Shown here one piece after another: positions 9,190-16,214 of a stretch of 64,000 nt of DNA (position 1 is its first letter; each line of letters opens with the position of its first letter). Location of the stretch: assembly GCA_964458935.1 (NCBI GenBank), contig CAYWKS010000010.1, positions 52,708 through 116,707 on the forward strand, written 5' to 3'. Source of the stretch: CAYWKS01 sp964458935. GTDB lineage: Bacteria; Planctomycetota; Phycisphaerae; Phycisphaerales; Zrk34. A model generated the notes under the pieces. The model saw only the letters and a list, made by a program, of their open reading frames with translations. It was not told where the DNA came from and ran no database searches. Both the position numbers and the translations under genes were made by a program.

Positions 9190-10317
9190 ATGGCCAAGAA
9201 CATCGGCATCCTCACGTCGGGCGGGGATGCGCCCGGCCTCAACGCCGCGATCCGCGGCGTGGGCAAGGCGCTGTACGAGACCTTCGACGGGCATCTCGTT
9301 GGCTTCCGCAACGGGTTCCGCGGGCTGATGCAGAACCGCACGGTCCCGCTGCCGGCCGACGCGTTGAGCAACATCCTCACGCTCGGCGGCACGATCCTCG
9401 GCACCAGCCGCGACAAGCCCCACCGCATGCCGGTCGGCGGCAAGGAAATGGACATGACCGACGCCATGCTCGAGGTCTTCCGCAAGCACCACCTCGACGT
9501 GCTGGTGTGCATCGGCGGCCGGGGCACGCAGAAGAACGCGCTGCGGCTGGTCGAGAAGGGCATGCCCATCATCACCCTGCCCAAGACCATCGACAACGAC
9601 ATCCCGCTGACGGACACCACGTTCGGGTTCGACACAGCCCTGGGCATCGCGACCGACGCGATCGACAAGCTGCACTCGACCGCCACCAGTCACAACCGGA
9701 TCATCGTGGTGGAGATCATGGGCCACCGCACGGGCTGGCTGGCGCTGGGGGCGGGGTTGGCCGGCGGGGCCGACGTCATCCTGATCCCCGAGATCCCCTA
9801 CGACCCGCAGGTCGTGGCGGGGGCGATCCTGGAACGGACCCGCAAGGGCAAGCACTTCAGCATCGTGGCCGTGGCCGAGGGGGCGATGTCCAAGGCCGAG
9901 GCGGCGGCGTTCGACGAGGGCCGCCAACGCAAGGACAACGCCCAGAGCAAGGAAGAAAAGAACGAAGCGAAGATGCAGCTCATTCAACTCGACCAGGAGC
10001 GGAACAACCACACCATGCGGCTGACCGAGCAACTGGAGGAACTGACCCGCCTGGAGTCGCGGCTGACGATCCTGGGGCACCTGCAGCGTGGCGGCACGCC
10101 GTCCGGGCCCGACCGCATCCTGGCCACGCGGCTGGGCACGACGTGCGCCAAGCTTGTCAGCCAGGGGATGGACGGCGTGATGGTCGCCGCCCGCGGGCAG
10201 GACATGGAGCCGGTGCCCATCGCCGAGGTCGCCAAGACCCGCAAGACCGTCCCGCCGGAGCACCACTGGGTCCGGGCCGCCCGCAAACTCGGCGTCAGCT
10301 TCGGCGACGGCGTGTAA
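9190..10317 (+). CDS. pfkA: 6-phosphofructokinase
   Basis: 375-residue phosphofructokinase-family enzyme, phosphorylating fructose 6-phosphate in glycolysis. It shows GGDAPGLNAAIR near the N-terminus, PKTIDND for the catalytic loop, MGHRTGW and GHLQRGGTPS. A charged helical insertion of about 45 residues sits before GHLQRGG. The usual GGDG/GGNG substrate loop reads GGRGTQ here, so the acidic residue that helps bind magnesium is replaced by arginine; phosphoryl donor (ATP or PPi) is therefore unclear. AAGGAGG ends 13 bases before ATG 9190; an in-frame ATG at 9178 lies too close to it. The open frame extends back to 7825, but that is the complement of ahbC. Confidence 0.88.
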   Translation: MAKNIGILTSGGDAPGLNAAIRGVGKALYETFDGHLVGFRNGFRGLMQNRTVPLPADALSNILTLGGTILGTSRDKPHRMPVGGKEMDMTDAMLEVFRKHHLDVLVCIGGRGTQKNALRLVEKGMPIITLPKTIDNDIPLTDTTFGFDTALGIATDAIDKLHSTATSHNRIIVVEIMGHRTGWLALGAGLAGGADVILIPEIPYDPQVVAGAILERTRKGKHFSIVAVAEGAMSKAEAAAFDEGRQRKDNAQSKEEKNEAKMQLIQLDQERNNHTMRLTEQLEELTRLESRLTILGHLQRGGTPSGPDRILATRLGTTCAKLVSQGMDGVMVAARGQDMEPVPIAEVAKTRKTVPPEHHWVRAARKLGVSFGDGV

Positions 10318-10896
10318 GGCCCGGCCCGACCGATCACATCGCGCCCGCGTCGTGGCCGTCTGGCCGGGCGGTCGGCCGGGTCGACCGCGATAGAATCGCC
10401 CGATTCGCCGAAACAACGGGTTGACGCGCCGGATCGCGTCGCCTGTCCGGCCCCCGGGGTGGGGGCTCGGCGTGCATTATGCTGTAAGGTGTTGTATGCA
10501 TGCGAATTGCGATGCGGACGGCGTCGGGTCCGCCCCGGTTTTCGTGGCCTGAGTGGGGTTGGCAGGCCGCCCCGGGCGTGTCCGGCGGACAGGCGGACAG
10601 CGTGGTCCGGCCGCAACGCGTGGCGTCGAGCGCACGGGCGTATGGGTGGCGTGTGCATGCAGTGCTCCCATAAAGGGCCGCCGCCTCAGATTATGGCGCG
10701 CCCGGCCGTCGTTTGGGGTCGCACGGGGCAATAACGCCACCGCCGCAGAGCCGCGCGCGTGCGCGGCGGTGTGGTATGGCCCAGCGCCCGCGCGACAAGG
10801 GGAAGAGAAACGGGACGCGTCCAATTATGTCTCCGGTTGATCACGTGGTACGCATACCCACTCATAGCTGCACGCGCGACGCGCGGCACCCCCTGA
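10318..10896 (+). other. Long gap with no recognisable gene
   Basis: About 580 bases between pfkA and the cassette array. No convincing ORF on either strand; short frames are arginine/alanine-rich shadows. It holds a -10-like TAGAAT at 10391-10396 with no coding start nearby, and several GC-rich inverted repeats. I checked by eye for RNase P RNA, SRP RNA, tmRNA and 6S signatures and found none. Confidence 0.5.
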
Positions 10897-11021
10897 AGCT
10901 TTCAACCACACCGTCATTCGTCAGTTATTGGACCTGTCCCGTTTTCCACTCATCGCGGGCGTCGCCGGCCTGCCCGACGTAGCCTGACGAAGGAGGGTCA
11001 ACTGCAGCCGGTGGTTAAGCC
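10897..11021 (-). repeat. attC-like recombination site A (integron cassette end)
   Basis: Read on the minus strand it begins GGCTTAACC, matching the R'' core RYYYAAC and overlapping the TAA stop of the membrane protein gene. It continues with a CACCGG..TGCAGTTG block and a GCCGGCGACGCCCGCGATG block shared with sites B and C. Its right end (near 10898-10907) is less clear and does not fit GTTRRRY well. The R'' core complements the 5' end of the adjacent cassette (GTTAGGCC) at 7 of 8 bases, which is the signature of a cassette's own site. Confidence 0.6.
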
Positions 11022-11269
11022 TCCTTCTTTCCGCGAATGTGCATGACTGCTGTGACACATGCAAACGGCATAGTCCACGACAGCACATTAGCGATGAGTG
11101 CTGCAATTGAGACACGCGTCAACTGGCCCTGTCGCCAGTTCAGGGTTTCAAACGGAAACCCAGCGAACGTGGTATTGGGGTGGGTTGTCCTCAAGCCGTA
11201 CGGGACTACCGTCATAAGCGGCATGACGATGACCCAGATGACGACAACATGGCGAATAGTAAACGTCAT
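11015..11269 (-). CDS. Small two-helix membrane protein (cassette ORF)
   Basis: 84 residues, not recognised. Two hydrophobic segments are visible: about residues 7-26 (HVVVIWVIVMPLMTVV) and 54-76 (SIAALIANVLSWTMPFACV), ending in a basic tail. The start lies only about a dozen bases after the GTTAGGC core of attC site B and the stop overlaps the R'' core of site A, which is the compact arrangement of integron cassettes. Its base composition is more AT-rich than the flanking genes, consistent with separate origin. Function unknown; might be a stress or toxin-type membrane peptide, but nothing in the sequence proves it. Confidence 0.6.
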   Translation of the reverse strand: MTFTIRHVVVIWVIVMPLMTVVPYGLRTTHPNTTFAGFPFETLNWRQGQLTRVSIAALIANVLSWTMPFACVTAVMHIRGKKEA

Positions 11270-11275
11270 ACTGTG

Positions 11276-11410
11276 GCCTAACGTAAGAGGCTCAATCGCC
11301 GATCGCCCGCGGCGTGCCCTGAGCTTGCCGAAGGGGAAGCGGACTGCAAACCGACAACTCGATTATCCATCGGGGGCGCAGCCGGCCAACTGCACCCGGT
11401 GGATATCCCC
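11276..11410 (-). repeat. attC-like recombination site B
   Basis: On the minus strand it runs from R'' (GTGGGGATATC, next to the nuclease stop codon) to R' GTTAGGC (plus-strand GCCTAAC at 11276-11282). The two arms form an imperfect inverted repeat (CAGTTGGCCGGC.. against ..GATCGGCGATTGAG). R'' matches the complement of the nuclease cassette's own 5' end (GTTATCCCCAC) at 10 of 11 bases. A TTCGGCAAGCTCAGGGC palindromic unit is inserted in the loop relative to site C. Confidence 0.7.
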
Positions 11411-11413
11411 ACG

Positions 11414-12160
11414 CTATGCGAACAGCTCCGCTTCGATGTTCTTCATGTAGCGATTCGCGTAAAATAGATCGGGTGTCTGATAGCGGGCACGTGAACGAAT
11501 CACAAACTGCGGGTCCTTCGGGTTCTCCGAATCGAACAGCACAAGGCCGATTCCAAATACTTGGCACAAAGCGTCAAGCCGTGCGATTTCGTCATCTGGT
11601 GATTTGTTGGAGACAACGAGGTAGCTTTTGTGACTGAATAGACAGTAGGCGCATGCTTGGCCAAACGCGGTAACAAGCTGGTTAGTGTCGGGCTTGACCT
11701 CTGCGGAAACAATTTCGACCGGTGCTTGAATAATGTCGCTGCGCTTGGACTCACGCTTGCCGAGCACGTCAGGCGTGCCCCACTTGTCACGAAATCGATT
11801 GCCACCAAGCGATATGGCCTTTGTGCATTCCTCAACATCGTTCACGAGCCATTCCGCGAAAGGCTCGTAAAAGTCTTCCTCTTTGATCTTCTTGGGCTGC
11901 TTGGGGACAAGCTCTTCTTTGAGTTGGTCCGTGTCGGGATCACGAAACTTCGTCAGGCGAAACAAGCCGCGTGAGGGCTTGTAGACGCGGTCTGGAAATT
12001 GCTCATGCAGATTCCAAACGTTTCCGTGCACGGTGTTTTGCTTAAAGCTGCCGTCGAGATTCTGAACTTCGCGAACCAGTTCCGAGTAGCGCACGCCCTC
12101 GGGGCTAGCTTCGAGGACTTCGAAGGCTTTCTCGACAATGCGCTCGCCAATGGTGGGCAT
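11414..12160 (-). CDS. Putative PD-(D/E)XK nuclease with N-terminal winged-helix domain (cassette ORF)
   Basis: 248 residues. Residues 1-72 look like a HARE-type winged helix (TIGERIVEKAFEVL .. YSELVREVQ .. VYKPSRGLFRL). The C-terminal half shows PD-(D/E)XK nuclease signs: PD at 130-131, EVK at 154-156, then GQ (167-168) and a hydrophobic strand, as in restriction endonuclease-like domains. The ATG at 12158-12160 lies about 20 bases after the GTTA core of attC site C; the longer frame to 12247 runs through the repeat and is rejected. I infer a cassette-borne DNA nuclease, possibly orphan restriction or defence; no methyltransferase is adjacent. Confidence 0.65.
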   Translation of the reverse strand: MPTIGERIVEKAFEVLEASPEGVRYSELVREVQNLDGSFKQNTVHGNVWNLHEQFPDRVYKPSRGLFRLTKFRDPDTDQLKEELVPKQPKKIKEEDFYEPFAEWLVNDVEECTKAISLGGNRFRDKWGTPDVLGKRESKRSDIIQAPVEIVSAEVKPDTNQLVTAFGQACAYCLFSHKSYLVVSNKSPDDEIARLDALCQVFGIGLVLFDSENPKDPQFVIRSRARYQTPDLFYANRYMKNIEAELFA

Positions 12161-12173
12161 GCTTTGGCTCAGT

Positions 12174-12287
12174 GGGGATAACGTAAAAGGCTCAGTTGCC
12201 GGCCGCCCGCGGGAGCGGACTTCAAGACCGACAACACAATTATCCATCGCGGGTGTCGCCGGTCAAGCAATCCGGGCCAAGGGGCGG
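12174..12287 (-). repeat. attC-like recombination site C
   Basis: Shares the GACCGGCGACACCCGCGATGGATAAT-type block and the AGTCCGC..CGCGGGCGGCCGGCAACTGAGCC arm with sites A and B and ends in GTTATCC (plus GGATAAC). It starts right after the GIY-YIG stop. Its R'' end is degenerate, so it may no longer recombine or the GIY-YIG gene may not be a true cassette. Confidence 0.55.
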
Positions 12288-12530
12288 TCACCAGAAATGT
12301 CGTTTGGCGAAGGCGTGACCCGATCCGGATTTGAGGTAGCGCTCGAACGCTTCTGCCTTGACGTCGTCTTCGAACCGGAGGACCACAATTGGTCGCCATG
12401 GGCTGAACCGCGCCGTGTAGGGCGACTCGCCTGAGTTATGTTGCTTGATCCGCTTCTGGAAGTCAGCGGTCGAGCCCACATAGGTCTGTTTCGGGGTCGA
12501 CTCGCTACGCAGGAGGTAGACGTATCTCAT
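12288..12530 (-). CDS. GIY-YIG nuclease-domain protein
   Basis: 80-residue single-domain protein of the GIY-YIG family (UvrC/YhbQ-like). The signature appears as YVYLLRS (3-9) and TYVGST (16-21), followed by the catalytic-type arginine in KRIKQHN and glutamate in AEAFERYLK. Such small proteins are presumed DNA endonucleases; the substrate is unknown. The frame runs upstream through the tRNA-Pro gene, so I place the start at ATG 12528-12530, just after a GAAGCAGGGCGAAGTAGGGCC leader. The gene lies between tRNA-Pro and attC site C and may be the first element of the array. Confidence 0.8.
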   Translation of the reverse strand: MRYVYLLRSESTPKQTYVGSTADFQKRIKQHNSGESPYTARFSPWRPIVVLRFEDDVKAEAFERYLKSGSGHAFAKRHFW

Positions 12531-12584
12531 GGGCCCGGCCCTACTTCGCCCTGCTTCGCTGTCGCTACGCACGGCTACGAAGGG

Positions 12585-12640
12585 CGATTCTGCATAGCCC
12601 TCCGCCGCCGCAGGCGGCTTAAGAGGGCGACGCAGAATCG
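12585..12640 (-). repeat. Long palindromic hairpin abutting tRNA-Pro
   Basis: Nested inverted repeat on the minus strand: CGATTCTGC..GCAGAATCG outside, GCCCTC..GAGGGC inside, GCCGCC..GGCGGC at the tip. Its outer arm includes the last three bases of the tRNA gene. It has no T tract, so it may aid tRNA 3' processing or be a palindromic mobile-type repeat. Confidence 0.6.
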
Positions 12641-12712
12641 GGGCGACTGGATTTGAACCAGCGACCTCTGCCACCCAAAGACAGCGCTCTAGCCAAGCTG
12701 AGCTACGCCCCG
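12638..12712 (-). tRNA. tRNA-Pro (UGG)
   Basis: 75-nucleotide cloverleaf. Acceptor CGGGGCG pairs fully with CGCCCCG; D stem GCTC/GAGC; anticodon stem CTGTC/GGCAG with loop TTTGGGT giving anticodon UGG; T arm GCTGG-TTCAAAT-CCAGT; discriminator A. No CCA is encoded. Confidence 0.95.
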
Positions 12713-12782
12713 TCGCGTCGGTAACGTGGGTAGTGTATCGGAAGGGCTGGGGCCCGGCCATGAATCGTCGTGGGCGGGCCGT

Positions 12783-14531
12783 TCAGTCGGCGGTGCGGTC
12801 GGCGGTGTCGGCCGGGTCGGCGGCGTTCGCGGCGTCCTCGGGGCGTTCGAGTTCGCCGGCGCCGAGGGCCTTGCGGATCTCCTCGACCATCTGCTCGACC
12901 TTGAAGGGCTTGAAGAGGACGGCGTGGAGGCCTTCCTGGCTGGCGCGGACGATGCAGTGGTTAGGATCGTAGCCGAACCCGGTCATGAGGATGACGGGCA
13001 CGGTGGCGTCGCGTCGTCGGGCGGCGGCGAAGATCTCGTAGCCGTTGCGGTGGGGCATCTTGATGTCGGAGATGATCAGGTCGAGCGGCTGCTGGTCGAT
13101 GATGGCGGCGGCCTCGGCGCCATCCCGGGCCATGTGGACCTTTCCGCCGCGCTTGGAGACCACGTCGGCGATGGTCTGGCGGATGTTGGGCTCGTCGTCG
13201 GCGATGAGGATGTGCTTGCCGGCGATGATGGGATCGACCTCGGCGGTCAGGTCGTCGGCGCCGAGGACGGTCCGGGGGGCATCGCCGGCGTGGCGGATGG
13301 ACTCGCGGATGGATTCGAGGTTGGCGGTGACGTGCTCGAGTCGGGCGCGGATGTCCTGGTGGCCGACGTACTGATCGGTCAGGGCCTGGATCTCGGTGGC
13401 GATGTCGTTGAGGGGTGCGGCGATCTCGCGTCCGACGTTCTCGGCGAGTTGGCCGCGGGTCGTGTAGCGTTCGACGACGAGCAGGTCGAGGGTGTTGAGC
13501 GCGATGGCGATGTACCGGCCGAAGATCTCGGCGAACTGGCGGTCGTCTTCGTTGAAGGCGCCGGGCTGCTGGGACTCGATGTTGAAGATGCCGATGACTT
13601 TGTCGTGGAGGCGCAGGGGCACGGTGAGCGAGCTCATGGCGTGGTCGAGGCCGATGACGTAGCGGGGGTCTTTCTCGACGTCGTGGCAGATGTAGCTGCG
13701 GCCGGTGGAGGCGACGTATCCGCTGATGCCGTTGCCTTCGGGCTGGGCGTAGAGGTCGACCTCGGTGGCTTCCTGGGGCAGGCCGACCGAGATGACCAGT
13801 TCGAGGCGATTGGTGCGTCGGTTGAGCAGGCGGATGCAGAAGTGGTCGAAATGGAGCAGGTCGGAGGTGTAGCGGATGATCTTGTCTTCGAGCAGCTTGA
13901 GACGATCGGTGACGTTCATCTCGCCGAGGCGCTCGGATTCGAGGCGGCACAGCTCTCGGCCGGCGTTGTCGATGGCATCGATCTTCTGCTGGAGCCGGCG
14001 GCCGGTCGAGGCGTCCCAGACGACGGCGACGACCTGGTGGACCTGCTGGTCATCGTCGATCATGGGCGAGACGATCGCCTCGAAGTAGCGGTCGTTGCCG
14101 ACCTGGAACCCGAACTTCTTGGAGCGGAGCCGACGCTGCTCGCCGGCGTTGTGGGGGCTGACCTGGTGGGCGAACAGGCTCTGGGCGGACAGGCAGGTCT
14201 GCTTGACGCGCTCGTAGACCTCCGGCGGGAAGGATCGCATCTTGTTGTTGGCCCAGACGCAGACGCCGGTGTCGTCGACGATGCAGACGCCCTCGCCGAT
14301 GGTGTTGAGCACGAGGGTGGCCTGCCGATCGAACAGGGCGCGTTCGAGCGGGAGGAAGTCGCCGACGTCGGCGAAGATCGCGTGGTACATGTCGTTGCGG
14401 AGCGCGGCGATCGCTTGGTCGGGTTCGGCGAAGACGGTGACGTCGAAGTGTTGGCGCAGTGCCTGCGCGGCCTGGTCGGAGTCGATCAGGCGTCCGGACA
14501 TCATCAGCACACGCGGCCGGTCTGGGTTCAT
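12783..14531 (-). CDS. PAS-GAF-response regulator signalling protein
   Basis: 582 residues. In order: a receiver-like N-terminal domain (about 5-85), a PAS domain (LNTIGEGVCIVDDTG), a GAF domain (about 240-390), a helical region resembling a histidine kinase dimerisation domain (GREIAAPLNDI), and a C-terminal receiver domain with phosphoacceptor SDIKMP and conserved lysine in FKPF. There is no ATPase domain and the phosphorylated histidine of the HEI.PLN motif is arginine, so it probably cannot autophosphorylate and needs a partner kinase. Start at ATG 14529-14531 with AGGGA upstream; the frame continues further but without family-like sequence. Signal and output unknown. Confidence 0.75.
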   Translation of the reverse strand: MNPDRPRVLMMSGRLIDSDQAAQALRQHFDVTVFAEPDQAIAALRNDMYHAIFADVGDFLPLERALFDRQATLVLNTIGEGVCIVDDTGVCVWANNKMRSFPPEVYERVKQTCLSAQSLFAHQVSPHNAGEQRRLRSKKFGFQVGNDRYFEAIVSPMIDDDQQVHQVVAVVWDASTGRRLQQKIDAIDNAGRELCRLESERLGEMNVTDRLKLLEDKIIRYTSDLLHFDHFCIRLLNRRTNRLELVISVGLPQEATEVDLYAQPEGNGISGYVASTGRSYICHDVEKDPRYVIGLDHAMSSLTVPLRLHDKVIGIFNIESQQPGAFNEDDRQFAEIFGRYIAIALNTLDLLVVERYTTRGQLAENVGREIAAPLNDIATEIQALTDQYVGHQDIRARLEHVTANLESIRESIRHAGDAPRTVLGADDLTAEVDPIIAGKHILIADDEPNIRQTIADVVSKRGGKVHMARDGAEAAAIIDQQPLDLIISDIKMPHRNGYEIFAAARRRDATVPVILMTGFGYDPNHCIVRASQEGLHAVLFKPFKVEQMVEEIRKALGAGELERPEDAANAADPADTADRTAD

Positions 14532-14710
14532 GCGATCCCTGTCGTGCGGGTAACGTCTTTGAGCACAGTATATTAGTGATTGTCTCGGCAGATGGTCAAT
14601 GGAAACTTCACCGGTGGAGCCGATAACGTGGCCGCGTGCCGCCGGGCCCGGCGCCGCGTTACAATCAGGGGCCGCATCACAAGCACGCAACCGCCGACAA
14701 GGACGTCGAC

Positions 14711-16189
14711 ATGCACGTGGGTCAACTGATTAAGGGATTTGGTGTGGAGCTTGCGCGGGGCCGCCCCGGCACGGCGATCACCGGTGTCTGGGACGATTCG
14801 CGGCGGATTTCTGACGGGAACCTGTTCATCGCGCGGTCGGGCGCCGCCGACGACGGGGCGCGGTACATCGCCGACGCCGTCGATCGCGGCGCCGCGGCGG
14901 TGCTCGCCTCGCCGGGGGTGGACGTGCCGGCGGGCGTGAGTGTGCTGATCGCCGACGATGTCAACGCCATCACGCCGCACCTCGCCGAGCGGTTTCACGG
15001 CAACCCGTCGCGTCGACTGCGGCTGATCGGCGTGACCGGGACCAACGGCAAGACGACGACGGTGTGGATGATCCGGCACCTGCTCAACGCCGGCGACTCG
15101 GGCGGGGGCAGGTGCGGGCTGATCAGCACGATCGAGGTGGACACCGGCGGCGGCGTGCCGCGGTCGGCGGCGTTGACCACGCCCGGCGCGTGCGAGCTGA
15201 GCGCGATCCTCGCGGCGATGGTCGCCAACGGTTGCGTGAGCTGCGCGATGGAATGCTCGAGCCATGCGCTGGCGCAGGGCCGCTGCGACGCGCTGAGCTT
15301 CGACGTGGCGGTGTTCACGAACCTCAGCGGGGACCACCTGGACTACCACGCGTCGATGGAAGCGTACGCGGCGAGCAAGGGGAAGCTGTTCGCGATGCTC
15401 GGCGCGGGGGGCCGGGCGGTGATCAATGCCGACGATCCGGCCGGCGGGGTGATGATGGCGTCGTGCCGGGCGGCGGCGACGTGGTACGGGTTGGGCGAAT
15501 CGGCGGCGATCGTCCGGGCCGACGCGACCGGCTCGGTGGTGCGGGTGGGCCACGGGGCCGACGCGGTCGAGGCGAGGCTGCCGCTGATCGGCCGCCACAA
15601 CGTGTACAACCTGCTGGCGGCGGGGCACGCGATCGGGTCGTTCGCGGGCCTGGCCGCGGCGGTGTCGACCCTGCCGCACGTGCCCGGGCGGTTGGAGCGG
15701 GTCACCGCCGACGCGGCGCCGCTCACCGTGCTGGTCGACTATGCGCACACCGACGATGCGCTGCGGAACGTGCTGGAGGCGTTGCGGCCGCTGGTGCCCG
15801 GCGGGGCGCGGCTGCACGTGCTGTTCGGCTGTGGCGGCGACCGCGACCGCACCAAGCGGCCGCGCATGGCGCAGGTCGCCTGCGAGCTCGCCGACGCCGT
15901 GGTGATCACCAGCGACAACCCGCGGACGGAAGACCCCCAGGCGATCATCGACGACATCGTGCGGGGCGTGCCGCCGACGCACCGCGACCGCGTGGCTTGC
16001 ATGGTCGATCGCGGCGCGGCGATCGACCACATCGTCGAGCGAGCCGGCGCGTCGGGTCGGGGTGACATCGTCCTGCTCGCCGGGAAGGGCCACGAAGATT
16101 ACCAGGTCATCGGCGACCGGCGGCTGGCGTTCGACGACCGTGTGGCGGCGCGTCACGCGGTGGAGCGGCGAGGCATCGAAACCCGATGA
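14711..16189 (+). CDS. murE: UDP-MurNAc-tripeptide synthetase MurE
   Basis: 492 residues. Adds the third residue to UDP-MurNAc-L-Ala-D-Glu in peptidoglycan precursor synthesis in the cytoplasm. ATP motif GVTGTNGKTTT is present, and DNPR near the C-terminus predicts meso-diaminopimelate as substrate. Start ATG 14711 has AAGGA seven bases upstream; the longer frame from 14636 lacks family features. It begins the murE-murF-mraY run; a TACAAT hexamer about 50 bases upstream may be the promoter -10. Its presence, with MurF, MraY and MurA, indicates this organism makes peptidoglycan. Confidence 0.95.
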   Translation: MHVGQLIKGFGVELARGRPGTAITGVWDDSRRISDGNLFIARSGAADDGARYIADAVDRGAAAVLASPGVDVPAGVSVLIADDVNAITPHLAERFHGNPSRRLRLIGVTGTNGKTTTVWMIRHLLNAGDSGGGRCGLISTIEVDTGGGVPRSAALTTPGACELSAILAAMVANGCVSCAMECSSHALAQGRCDALSFDVAVFTNLSGDHLDYHASMEAYAASKGKLFAMLGAGGRAVINADDPAGGVMMASCRAAATWYGLGESAAIVRADATGSVVRVGHGADAVEARLPLIGRHNVYNLLAAGHAIGSFAGLAAAVSTLPHVPGRLERVTADAAPLTVLVDYAHTDDALRNVLEALRPLVPGGARLHVLFGCGGDRDRTKRPRMAQVACELADAVVITSDNPRTEDPQAIIDDIVRGVPPTHRDRVACMVDRGAAIDHIVERAGASGRGDIVLLAGKGHEDYQVIGDRRLAFDDRVAARHAVERRGIETR

Positions 16190-16214
16190 ATGGATCAGCG
16201 TGAGCGAGGTGCGC

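Noticed and set aside
10318..10896. RNase P, SRP RNA, tmRNA or 6S RNA in the pfkA downstream gap
   Set aside because: None of the conserved cores I know by eye is present.
11280..12260. Insertion sequence or transposon ends
   Set aside because: No transposase or target-site duplication; the repeats fit the attC core pairing better.
12726..14576. 616-residue plus-strand open frame opposite the GAF/receiver gene
   Set aside because: Glycine/valine/aspartate-rich shadow caused by GC-biased third positions; no domain, and the minus-strand gene has clear PAS, GAF and receiver motifs.
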